Below are positions 45,993 to 56,364 of a DNA stretch of 64,000 bases, piece by piece. Both the position numbers and the translations under genes were made by a program. Numbering within the stretch: the first letter of the stretch is position 1; every line of letters starts with the position of its first letter. The notes beneath the pieces are model-generated. The model saw only the letters and a program-made list of their open reading frames with translations, was not told where the DNA came from and ran no database searches. The stretch is from Oenanthe sinensis (Eukaryota > Streptophyta > Magnoliopsida > Apiales > Apiaceae). The stretch covers positions 41,036,201 through 41,100,200 of the forward strand of contig CM053802.1 of assembly GCA_028671895.1 (NCBI GenBank). The letters are read 5' to 3'.

Positions 45993-48900
45993 ATGGCATC
46001 TTCAAAGAAAGTCTCACAATCTGGATTCTACTATGAGCTCAACAACTTCGTTGCTTGCACTATGGTGGAGAAAGCCCCAACAGAATTTCATCCCCTAATG
46101 GAATTTCTAAGGAGTACGAAAATTGCAAAGGCTCTCTCAGAAGCACCAAAAATAGTGTGCAATCTAGTTGAAGAATTCTGGACAACAGCAGAAGTAACAG
46201 ATGATTTTTCTACAATCTCCTTTGAATGCAAAGGACAAAGGTATATTCTAACCACTGTGGTCTTGGGTGAGTGTTTAAATATTCCTGCAAATAATACCGA
46301 AAATGCACCCACTGACACAGATATTAGAAACATGCTTAGGGAAATCAACTATACTGCTCCTGATGCTAGTCTAGGTAGTATTGTTAGAAAGAATCTAAGA
46401 AAAGAATGGTCATATTTCTTTGATGCTTTAATAAAGTGTTTTTCTGGTAAGGTTAGTAATTTTGATGCAATAACAACAAGTATGCAACAAGTAGGGTATA
46501 GCATTTTATATGATAGATATCATAATTTAGGAAGCCTGTTACTCAATGAAATATCTGCCAAATTGGGGAATAAAATAAATAGATCTAATCATATTTATTA
46601 TGCAAGATTTATTATGATTATTATTAACCACTTTGTCAAGGATATTGAGATTGACAGGAATACAGAAATTTTGGATTGCTGGACTCAAAACAAAAGGGTC
46701 TTTAAAGACTTGGTTAGGATCAATCTTCACAGAAATGTGGAATTGATCTATCCCCCTTTTGTTCAGGTATTTATCTCTACTTTAAACTCTTCTAAACCTA
46801 ATTCTTCTTTGCCTTCTTTGACTATGGACGGTGGTAGTAATGACCCCAACCCTCCTACCCAGGCCACACAACCAATCTCTAAATCCAAATCTAAGAAACC
46901 AACCTCAACAGGTTCTCAAAAACCTGCTGTTGTAAAAACCAAGAAAAGAAAAGCAACTAGTGTGGTAGATAGATTAGAGGAGGATGTAGGTGGTGAGGGA
47001 ACTGGGGAACATCAAAGAACCCAGAAGGATAAGGAGAGTGAGGATGTGCAACCTCAACCTAGCCACTCCATAGTCTCCCAAAACACTGTGGATGTTAACA
47101 TGGAAAATACCACATCCCTATTGTCATTCTCTCAAAAGGATGACAATATTGAAAATAGCCCACAACCAGGGGCACAGAATCAAATTAGGGACACAAAAGC
47201 CAAAACACTAACACCATACAAAAGAAGAGAAAAGAAAGTCACCTTTGCACTTGGGGAATCACACACTGCAAAACCACAGGAAACTGTGGAGGAGCCTTCA
47301 CAAAGTCTGCTTGATGCATCTCATATAAATGATGAGATGCAGCCCCATTCTCTTTCAATTCCTATCTCTTCTATTCTTCTATCCCCATCTCAAACTTCTT
47401 CAGAAAATGTTTTGATAGATTATCGAACATTTTCAGATTCTCCTTCTTTCTTTTTCAAGGAGAAGCCAACACTCTCTCCTGAATCTTCTTCTCAGAATTT
47501 TCAGGATTCTATTTCCAATATCATCTCAAACATAACTTCACAAATTATCTCAACTGTTTCTTCTCCATCAATTGATGTTCCTTCATCAATTGATATTCAG
47601 CCATCGACTGATAAGCCATCGATCGATACTCAAGATCAATCGATGGGTATGCATCAATCGATGGATATCCCAAACACCACTTCAACTGATAATGTCAATA
47701 CATCAATTGATGCTCAATCAATTGATGTTGCACAAACACTCTTAGGATTGAGTGAGTTGAGTGAGAGACAGGATTGTAACCTGGCAAAAGGAGAGGAAGT
47801 GAGTAAAAACATTCCTATTTCTTCCAGGAATGAGAGTGAAACACTTGAGGGCCCCACCTTAGTAGGTGCAAAAGAAATGAGTGAGGGAGAGGTGAGATTC
47901 CAGGATGAGATCCTGATGCAAAATAGAGAGATGAGTGAAAGTGATAAAAACATTCTACTTTTTGCACAAGAATTGGAAATTGAAATGATGGCAGAAGAAG
48001 GAGTAAAGGAGATAGGGGGAGCAAATAATGCTGAAGCTAGTGGGAGTGGAATTGCTAAAGACTTTGAAGAGGAAATAGATGCTAGTGAATTGGATCCAAA
48101 GAATTTCATTCATCCTGATCCACAATATCAAGGGTTGGCTACTTCAAGTAACAGGAATGCATAACAACTCTTGGGCATTGATCATACAGATCAAAGGACC
48201 AGGAATCTGAAGGACAGCATTGCCAATACAACAGACACTTGTTATATGGCACCTGAAGAGTTGGAGAGTGATTCTGATGAAGAGCCATGGATGAGCACTA
48301 TTGATGGTTCCTTAGAAGCTGCTGAGACTGAAATTCTCTCTCAATATAGAAGAACAATGGTGGAAGGAGAAATTGAAGATCCTACTCAAAGGAGAATTGC
48401 TCACTATATGAGAGAATCAATGAAAATTCAAAAGATGACAGTAACAGGAGTAAGGAGGGAGCTGGAGAGGATTAAGGACTCTATCTCATCTAACAAGGAT
48501 GCAATGGACAGGAGATTGGATGAAAAGCTACCATTCAACACCATGAATAGCATCAAAGACAAGCTTTTCAAAGAATCCAAAAATTTTACATCTTTGGAGA
48601 CATGAGTAGGTTCTCTAGAAAAGAAGATGGCTGATATTCTCAGAGGTCAAAATCTTCATGCTTCCATTCTTCAAAGGTTTCTTGACAGACTTCTACCACC
48701 CCCTCCAATTGATGATAACAAAAAGGGGGAGAATACAAAGAAGAAGGATGATGATGGTGGCGATGGCAAAGGCAGTGGAAGTGGTGGAATAGGTGGTTCT
48801 GGTATGGATAAGTCAAGTGGCATTGGTGGTTCTGCACCCAGAAGAGATAAAAGCAGAAGTAACATGGACAATCAATCTTCAAAGAAATCTAAGTCATCTA

Positions 48901-50048
48901 ATTCTCCAAAAGATAATTTAGAACAGAAAAAGAAAGATTAAAAGAAGATTGATGATGATCTTGAAGCTAGGAGAATTTCTAGGGAGAAAGAAACTCAATC
49001 AATGATTGAGAGAGAAAAGAAAAGAATTGAAGATCTAAGGAGAAGCACTGAGTTAGTAACAGAGGCAGTAGAAAAAGGAGACTTGAATGAGTTCATTGCT
49101 CAAACAAGAAAAATAAATGAAGATGCATAAAAGGCTGCCAAAGAAAGAAACTCAAATACAGAAGCTTTTCTTCAATTGGATATTGAAGCTCTTAAAGAAA
49201 AGAAGAAAGGGAAAGCAATAGTGATTGAAGAAGAGAAGAAGAAAGAGACTGAACCAGTAAGTCAAAAGCTACTTCAAGGAGCCATCACTACAGGAATCTC
49301 AGATGCCTCAAGGAGAGAAAGGGAGAATGAAGAGATTGCTAGACAGATGGAAATGCAATGGCATTTGGAAGAAGAGCTACAGGCAGAGCAACCTTTGAGA
49401 AAAAGGAGAAAAGTTTCTATGGCCAAGAAAAGGTCAAGTTCTACTCAAGAAATAGTGGTTCAGGAAAACCTCCAGGGTCAACAAGAAGAAATCAAGGAGG
49501 AGGTCACAATTGAAGGTTATGATTTGAAGGGAATACCAGTAATCAATGAAAAAGGATTAATTGGAGTAAGGACTCACCCTGCAACCTCTAACCATGAAGA
49601 ATCAATGAGGTTGGAGTATGAAAATGGAGTGAAAACAATCTATTCATTGAAGGTGATAATGAAGCAAAGCTACAATGTTTTAAAGACTATTCTTCCTCTA
49701 CTCAACAGAAAGTACAAACTCAACACAACAATTGCTCAGGAGATACAACAACAAATTTCAAGGTTAAGAAGATCCAAGGCAGAAGCTGAACCTGATTCAC
49801 CTCTAAAGCTATGGAAGTCACAGGTCAAAAAGGTGGTGTTGGAGCCAAAGTATGCTATGATTTTTACAGATATAGAGGGCAACACAAAGTTCTTTGATAT
49901 CTGCAAATATATGGACAAAATCACAGATGAAGAAATACACTACCTTATGAGGCAACTTGAAGAAACTGACAGGGATGAAGCAATATTGAGAAGTTCTTTC
50001 ATGAGGCAACTAAAGGAAAATGCTGAGAAAAGGAGGAGGAGGAACTAA
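45993..50048 (+). pseudogene. Element A envelope-like third ORF (about 1351 codons) with four stops
   Basis: A single frame runs from ATG 45993 to 50048, broken by TAA 48162, TGA 48603, TAA 48939 and TAA 49128; each can be explained by a C-to-T (or nearby) change. The first 250 residues form a conserved helical domain shared with the ORFs at 62430 and 2456 (motifs FVACTMVEKAP, LRKEWSYFFDALIKCF, YYARFIMIIINHF). A basic KTKKRK stretch (about residue 313-320) looks like a nuclear signal. The middle is Ser/Thr/Pro-rich with many S-x-D units (47566-47731). A Gly/Lys-rich segment and long coiled coils form the C-terminal half. No signal peptide or clear membrane anchor is seen, which speaks against a true envelope glycoprotein. 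Function unknown. Confidence 0.8.
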
Positions 50049-50216
50049 ATTAAATTATGAAGACATTGAAGCTGCTTGCAGGAGTTATCTATCAATCTGG
50101 TACTTCCAAAATTAATGTGCCAATTAAGTTTCTTGATTCTATCTAAATGTAATTTTTTTTAAGGGTTTTTGTTATCATCAAGTAGATTTATGCATGTTAA
50201 TAACACAGACACAAAT

Positions 50217-50224
50217 AGGGGGAG
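50217..50224 (+). other. Polypurine tract of element A
   Basis: AGGGGGAG two bases before the 3' LTR; this strongly conserved tract is a Sirevirus hallmark and primes plus-strand DNA synthesis. Confidence 0.85.
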
Positions 50225-50226
50225 AT

Positions 50227-51342
50227 TGTTAGGAATCTACATGAGATTTGATGATAACATTAATCTTAGAATCATAGAAATTTTATTTGTTGTAACTGAT
50301 CAATTGATATGAAAGTTATAAATATCAATTGATCAGGAAACCATTTATCAGTTGAAGTGTTTATTTGAATCAACTGATAATTTGGATTGTAGCATAGGTG
50401 TACTTAGTCTATTTCAATCGATAAGGTGTAAATCAATTGATATTTTGTTCATCAATTGATGTTAGAGTCAATTGATATGGATCATCAATTGATGTGTAAA
50501 TTAAACTGTTAAATTTTAATTATGTGAAGACAGGAAATTGCACAAGTGAAGGATGATCAATTGATATTGAAGCATCGATGGATGAAAGATCAATCGAAGA
50601 AGCCAAGTCAAGCATTGAAGACCATCAACTGATGTGAAGACCCATCGACTGATATATCGATTGATAACATCTATCAATCGATAAGACATCTTTTATCAGT
50701 CGATGGATATAAAGATCAATCGAAGTAGTACATTAGTTGATGGATTAAAGAATGGATCAATTGATATGCTTAACAGCAAATTATCAATTGAGTGTGACAA
50801 CACAGAAAGAATATCTGTTGAAGATCCAGAGAACAAAAAGCACACCTATGGAAGACAGTCTAGAGTGACTGTGAAGACTCAATCAGAAGCTGTCTTTCAA
50901 ACCTTTTTGTAAAATAGAAAAAGGTAAAAGGAAGGCAGGTAGAAACAATCCTAGTATAGGAATTGTAAAAGAACACTTGTGGTATATAAACAAGTGTAGT
51001 AGCATTATTAGAAAACATACAAGTTAGACATATTTCTTAATCAACTGTTCAAGCTTGAGAGCACTTGTGTAAGAACAGTTGATTTGTTTTCTAATCTTGT
51101 AAAAATGAAGCTAGGTTTCTTCTAACCTAGGAGCATTGAGCAAAAATATATATTGATGGAAAAACCAATCCATCAATAATTTTAAATCTCTTTGTTCAGT
51201 TTTATTTTTCAGCATTAATTTGTTCGAACTTATTCTCTTATTCTTTCAATCATCAAGAACAAATATTAGAACACACAAAAAGTTTTAATATTTGTATTCA
51301 ACCCCCCTTCTACAAATATTGACATTGTTCTAAGGAATAACA
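50227..51342 (+). repeat. 3' LTR of element A
   Basis: Same ends as the 5' LTR, 1116 bp, with a TATATAAAC box at 50983-50991. Confidence 0.95.
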
Positions 51343-51740
51343 ATGTACTGTGTGGTTCATTTGTGTCACACTAAAATAAATGTTCTTCACCGTTTGACAT
51401 TAAATCTGTGATCTTTTGTCTTGTTCTCGCTTCTAGCTTTATCTCTATAATTTTATTTTCATGGAATCTTCCTATAGTAGGCGCTTAAAATCTTCTGTAT
51501 CTTTTGAACACTTCTGAAATACTACTACTTTATTTTACACCGACGCTTGAACATATTAATGAACTTCTTTCAGTGTAGAGTAACAACTTAATCAAAAAAC
51601 TTTTGATATTAGGATTCTTCGTGTCTAATTGACTTTCTTCGTCTTGATTCTTGTTATAATATTTATTATTTACTTCCCTTTCAGATCCGAGTTGAGTTGT
51701 CATCTAATAATTACAAATAGGTCTTATCATATACCTTTCA
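51343..51740 (-). repeat. Solo LTR related to family C, 5' portion
   Basis: Continuation of the LTR beyond element A. The minus strand starts TGAAAGGTATATGATAAG at 51740 and aligns with the start of the LTR at 5701. The first five bases (ATGTA) are the target duplication of element A. Confidence 0.8.
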
Positions 51741-51745
51741 ACGAC

Positions 51746-52489
51746 ATATAACAACCATCATATATGGTCAAACATGATCTAATTTTTTTCATTCATACTC
51801 TAATTTAGGCATATTGATATTTTAATTTTTATTGATCTACAGATTATTATATTTTTAATACACATAAACCAATCATTGCGTTTGTTAAATATTGTTTATA
51901 TTTTCAATATAATACTCATATGTTTTAACATTTATCGTTAAGTTTTCTACAGACATTTCTAAATGCTTTAATCAAATAATTATAATTATTATTTTTAATT
52001 TTAATAAATAAAAATATAAAAAGAATATTATAATTCAGAAAATAAAAAATTTAAAAATAATAATCATAATTATGTGATCAAAGCACTACAAAATATGTGC
52101 ACAAAAGTCCAACGACAAATATAAAAAAAATAAAGAAAATAATTATTTACAACCCATATCAACGTAAAAAGAAAATCTATTCCCTCTAATATGTTTTTAT
52201 AAAATACTGCATTATATATTATAAAATATTCCCTCTAAAATGTATATATTATAAAATATTATATTTTTATAAAATAATTATATTTATATTTTGAATTTTT
52301 TATTACTCTAAAAGAATTCTCATTGCAACTAATCTTATATATACAGGGACATGTTAAATGATATTTTTTTTTAATATATGGGCTTTAGCCTTACAAATAG
52401 ATATTTGTTCTAACAAATTTCGAAGATGAGCCAGAGTCAAAAACAGGACCTGAAACAAAAAAAATTAATTGTCTTTTAACCTTAACCTC
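51746..52489. other. AT-rich spacer with possible remnant of another retroelement leader
   Basis: No gene seen. The end (from about 52350) together with 55428-55478 may be one sequence split by the CACTA element, because a copia-type primer-binding site follows at 55479. Confidence 0.4.
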
Positions 52490-52508
52490 ACTACGCCATA
52501 AGTGCTCG
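52490..52508 (+). repeat. Left terminal inverted repeat of the CACTA element
   Basis: CACTACGCCATAAGTGCTC, preceded by the CCT duplication. Confidence 0.95.
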
Positions 52509-52691
52509 TAGGCAATGCTTTTAGAAAGCGTTGCACTGAAAATGTTGCGGTAGCTCTGAATTTTTGGCTCTTTTGCAACACTGCTAAAATAGCATTGCAT
52601 TAGATAAAACTACGTGTTGCATATTACTCACGGTGTTGCAGTGAATGCAACACTAACGAATGGTGTTGCATTAGCTATTTTTTTTAATAAA

Positions 52692-52992
52692 TAGTGACGT
52701 GGCAGGGCGCTAGTGCTGACGTGGCAGTGGGGGCCCACCACGGCTGACGTGGCAGTGGGGCCCATGCTGACGTGGCTTGCGGGGCCAACCAGTGGGCCAC
52801 CACTGCTGATGTAGCAGTAGAACTCACGCTGACGTGGTAGTGGGCCAGTGCTGACATGGCAGGGGGCCCACGCTGACGTGGCAGGGGGCCCACGCTGACG
52901 TGGCTGGTGGGACCCACGCTGACGTGGCATTTGTGGGGCCCACATCTACTGACATGGCATCAAGTCCCATGCTGACGTGGCATGTGGTCCCC
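52692..52992 (+). repeat. Left GCTGACGTGGCA array (about 12 units)
   Basis: Degenerate GC-rich units of about 20-30 bp, each with TGACGTGGC or a decayed form (TGATGTAGC, TGACATGGC) separated by GGGGCCCAC-like spacers. ACGTGGC equals the ABRE/G-box-type core bound by plant bZIP factors, and TGACG is the TGA-factor core. Confidence 0.85.
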
Positions 52993-53084
52993 ATCACAAG
53001 CGTTGCATTTAATATGGTAGCGTTGCATTTGGTTGTTTAGTGTTGTCTTTGTGTTTTCTAGTCTTTATATAATAATTAGTATAA

Positions 53085-54170
53085 CCCGATTGCTGAATCA
53101 ATTTTTTAAAATTTATTTTCGACGATCTAACCATACGGATGTTAATATTTGACTATTTTAGTGGTGCTAAAGTTTTTAAAAAAAATTTCAGTTTTATTCT
53201 ATGTGATTTTATACTAGTCAAACTAGACTTTCTCTATAACTAGTGTTGTGCTGAATTCTAAATTTATTTTTTAAAATTTCTTTTCTGACGATCCAACCGT
53301 ACGGATCTTAATATTTGACTATTTTAGTAATGCCAAATTTTTTAAAAAAATTTCAGTTTTATTCTATGTGATTTTATACTAGTCAAACCGGTCAAACGAG
53401 ACTTTCTCTGTAACTAATATTGTGCTGAATGCTGAATCTATTTTTAAATTTCTTTTTCGACGATTCAACCATACGAATGTTAATATCTGACTATTTTAGT
53501 GGTGCCAATTTTTTTTTAAATTTTTAGTTTTATTCTATGTGATTTTATACTAGTCAAACCGGTTCAAACTAGACGTTCTCTATAACTAGTGTTGTGCTGA
53601 ATGTTGAATCTATTTTTTTAAATTTCTTTTTCGATGATCCAACCGTACAGATGTTAATATCTGACTATTTCAGTGGTGTGAATTTTTTTTATAAAATTTC
53701 TAGATTCATTCTATGTGATTTCAAAAAGGTCAAACATATTAGACTAGAAGTTCCATTTAACTTGTCCTGTGCCGAATGATGAATCTATTTTTTTAAAATT
53801 CTTTTTCGATGATCTAACCGTACGCATGTTAATATCTAATAATTTTAGTAATGTGTGAAATTTTTTAAAAAAGTTCAAATTTATTCGGTTTGTATTTTTT
53901 CAATAGTCAAAGCGGTCAAAGTAATAATCACATTAATTAGTTTTGTCTTAATTGTTGATTCTATTTTTTTTAAACTTCTTTTTCGACGATCCAACTGTAC
54001 TGATATTAATATCTAACAATTTTAGTGATGTGTGAATTTTTTTTTAAAAAAAATTTATTCGGTATGTTTTTTAATAGTCAAAATGGTCAAAGTAATATTC
54101 CCATTAACTTGTTTTGTCATGAATGATGATTCTATTTTTATAAAATTCTTTTTTGATTTCAAGTCAGCCT
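53085..54170 (+). repeat. About 174-bp tandem repeat, six imperfect copies
   Basis: The landmark TTCGACGATCCAACCGTACG (or a close form) recurs near 53118, 53282, 53456, 53630, 53805 and 53983. Each copy also has a poly-T run, GATTTTATACTAGTCAAAC and TTGTGCTGAAT. Later copies are more diverged. Confidence 0.88.
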
Positions 54171-54343
54171 TTTTAAATGCATAAGATTTTTCTTACATTA
54201 TAGATACATTGTAGATAAACAAGAATTCATTTCGTTCACAATATTTCGTTCACCTAACATACAACTTGTGACAGAACCAGAGGATCATAAGAGAAGTGAA
54301 AATATTCATTTAGCCCTATTCTATGGAGAGCATAAATAACTCT

Positions 54344-54667
54344 AATTGATATAGCAGGAGCATGAACATTTTCAATTGCACCACTTGCAATATCCTTCAA
54401 ATACTCAGTATATGAATGTATTGCCTCTTCTTCCAGGTACCTAACAACTTTATGTGCCACTTTGGAGGACATCATGTAAAGAACAAAGAAAGCGTTGATG
54501 AAGACTCCTTGCACTGTGAGTACCTGAAACCTCATATACCATTTTGGTTTCACAAGTTCGACCATAGTCATCAAGTGCTTCCTTTCATTCTCAGCTTCTT
54601 CAAGCAATGCCTTAATCCAACCTCCACTTTGCTAAAACTTGCGCAGAGACCTCAGGTGCAGCCGCAT
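54344..54667 (-). pseudogene. AOX: Captured alternative oxidase (AOX) gene fragment
   Basis: The minus strand encodes the AOX core: LHLRSLRKF, a TAG stop, then QSGGWIKALLEEAENERKHL, MTMVELVKPKWY, TVQGVF-NAFFVLY and LEEEAIHSYTEYLKDI, ending APAISI, where similarity stops. AOX is the cyanide-insensitive ubiquinol oxidase of plant mitochondria. The diiron ligands in ENER-x-H and LEEEAIHSY are still present, but the ADEAHHRDVNH segment with the last ligands is absent and the N-terminus is missing. One stop and several substitutions (for example ERMH to ERKH) make it non-functional as an enzyme. It lies inside the CACTA element in antisense to the given strand, so it was probably acquired from a host AOX locus. 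Confidence 0.9.
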
Positions 54668-54964
54668 ACTTCCTTGAATACGAGTTGTCATTGGCAGATC
54701 TGTTGAGGAAAAAGCTAGATTTGTTAATATTTTGTATTTATTATCTGCCTTATTTGTTTATGGGATAGATGTATGTACAAAAAGGATATTTCAAAATTTT
54801 TATTGAAAGTGTTGCATTATAAATAATTAGTATTGCTCAAGAAATTAATGTACTGTTGCAATTGTCAATTTTAGTGTTACATTTTCCAAATTTAGTGTTG
54901 CTAAAGGTTTTAAACTTAGTGTTGCATTATAGCATGATAGTGTTGCATTAGATTAGGTGGGCCC

Positions 54965-55165
54965 CACTACTGACGTGGCACTGGTGGGCTCCACTACTGA
55001 CGTGGCAAAATGGGCTCACTGCTGACGTGGCACTGGTGGGACTCACTGCTAATGTGGCAAAATGGACCCCATTGCTGATGTGGCATGTGGGCCCCACTGC
55101 TGACGTGGCACTGTGGGGCCCTATTGCTAACGTGGCACTGGTGGGCCCCACTGCTGATCTGGCCC
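54965..55165 (+). repeat. Right GCTGACGTGGCA array (about 8 units)
   Basis: The same unit in the same orientation as the left array, with spacers such as CTGGTGGGCCCCA. Several CpG sites have decayed to TG or CA. Confidence 0.85.
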
Positions 55166-55408
55166 ACATTTGTTTCAGCTTCACATTTAAAGCAACACTA
55201 AATTTTGTTGCATTTATGTCATGGTGGTGTTGCATTATGACCAATATGCAATACTTTCAACGGTGTTGCATTACACAACAAAAGCGTTGCATTAGAGGTC
55301 AAACGCAATGGTCGCAGATACAACACTAAAAAAGTGTTACCTTTTTCGATTTCAGGCCTAAGGCAACACCATTTGGCACATAAGGCAACATTAGAGAGCA
55401 TTGCATAT

Positions 55409-55427
55409 GAGCACTTATGGCGTAGTG
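55409..55427 (-). repeat. Right terminal inverted repeat of the CACTA element
   Basis: GAGCACTTATGGCGTAGTG, the exact reverse complement of the left end, followed by CCT. Confidence 0.95.
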
Positions 55428-55478
55428 CCTGTACCCTTGGCTCCCCTATTAAATATTAAATAAATCCCTGCCCGAAAT

Positions 55479-55492
55479 TGGTATCAGAGCCA
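55479..55492 (+). other. Orphan copia primer-binding site
   Basis: TGGTATCAGAGCCA lies just right of the CACTA element and 66 bp left of the next LTR, with no matching internal region after it. It marks the edge of an older copia LTR broken up by the CACTA element and element B. Confidence 0.65.
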
Positions 55493-55558
55493 TGAATAGT
55501 AAAAAATGAATAGTAAATTGTAATAGCTAGAAATGGATGATAATTTATTAAGAATTCA

Positions 55559-56327
55559 TGTTAGGAATATATTCATTTGATGATGTACAAAATACTATAA
55601 CATAGGTTAGCTTAGTTTATTTGCAATAAATCTTTCTACTCTCTGAAATGTATAATCAGAGTCTAGATGGTCAATATTCATGTTACTTGTACTTAGAAGA
55701 ATTTATGTAGAAAGTGAAACCAGAGTCTGCATAAAGATCAGAGTCTGAAAGGTGATCAAAGTCTATAGACTATCGGAGTCTATGATCTATCAGAGTCTAC
55801 ATATGATCAGAGTCTGAAGATTTCAGAGTCTATACAGTTAAAGTTAAATTTGGAAGAAGATCACAGGAAGGGAAAGTCTTCGAAGATCAAGATAAATATA
55901 TTGCAGATATGCTATGGGAAAGAAAGAGAATTCTAGGAGGAAACTGTCAACTAATAATTAGGGATTTTATTCCTATTATAATTTTACTTTCTGTTATTAG
56001 TTGATAGGCAACTCTCTATATAAACTCTATGTAACCTAATTGTAATGTAAGGAAGTCAAAGCATAATTGTCTGAGTGAAATTTTGTGTGAGCATAGAGAT
56101 AGAGAGAGTTGCTGTGATAAACACAGAGAAGCTGTTAGGGTTTGTGTACACCCTAGGAGAGTTTTGTATTTACAAATCAATAATACAAACAGTTCTTATT
56201 CATATCTTTGTGTTTGATCTTTGTTCTTAATTCATATATGTTAATTCATATTGAGTTGATTTTAAATCAGGCAGAAAAGACACACAAGTATTCAATCCCC
56301 CCTTCTACTTGTGCAACTGGGAAAACA
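55559..56327 (+). repeat. 5' LTR of element B
   Basis: TGTTAGGAATATATTC to GAAAACA, 769 bp. TATATAAAC at 56017-56025. At least eight AGAGTCTA or CAGAGTCTG units lie at 55667-55845, upstream of the box. Confidence 0.92.
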
Positions 56328-56329
56328 AT

Positions 56330-56342
56330 TGGTATCAGAGCC
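56330..56342 (+). other. Primer-binding site of element B
   Basis: TGGTATCAGAGCC two bases after the LTR. Confidence 0.95.
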
Positions 56343-56364
56343 TAACGTTTAAAATCGATCAAAG

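Larger units (their letters stand above)
38379..51342 (+). mobile_element. Element A: nearly complete Sirevirus-like Ty1/copia retrotransposon, 12.96 kb
   Basis: LTRs 38379-39495 and 50227-51342 are flanked by the exact target duplication ATGTA (38374-38378 and 51343-51347). Order: LTR, PBS, gag, pol, motif-bearing spacer, long envelope-like ORF, AGGGGGAG purine tract, LTR. The large gag with two zinc knuckles, an extra ORF after pol and the AGGGGGAG tract fit Sireviruses (SIRE/Maximus). The LTRs differ by roughly nine substitutions and one indel by eye, so the insertion is young. Pol has a late frameshift and the extra ORF has four stops, so this copy is probably not autonomous now. Confidence 0.95.
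52490..55427. mobile_element. Non-autonomous CACTA (En/Spm) transposon, 2.94 kb, with captured gene fragment
   Basis: The ends are perfect 19-bp inverted repeats (CACTACGCCATAAGTGCTC), about 28 of 30 when extended. The flanking 3-bp duplication is CCT (52487-52489 and 55428-55430). Subterminal GTGTTGCATTA-like repeats occur near both ends, as expected for transposase-binding sites. There is no transposase. Inside lie two GC-rich ACGT-core arrays, a 174-bp tandem repeat and an antisense alternative-oxidase fragment. Confidence 0.95.

Noticed and set aside
45993..48164. Interpretation of the third ORF as a true retroviral envelope glycoprotein
   Set aside because: No signal peptide, furin-like site or convincing membrane anchor was seen; basic nuclear-signal-like and coiled-coil regions dominate.
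52628..52945. Minus-strand frames rich in Pro, His, Ala and Ser over the CACTA repeat array
   Set aside because: They are by-products of the GC-rich TGACGTGGCA repeat; the composition follows the repeat and several frames are open at once.
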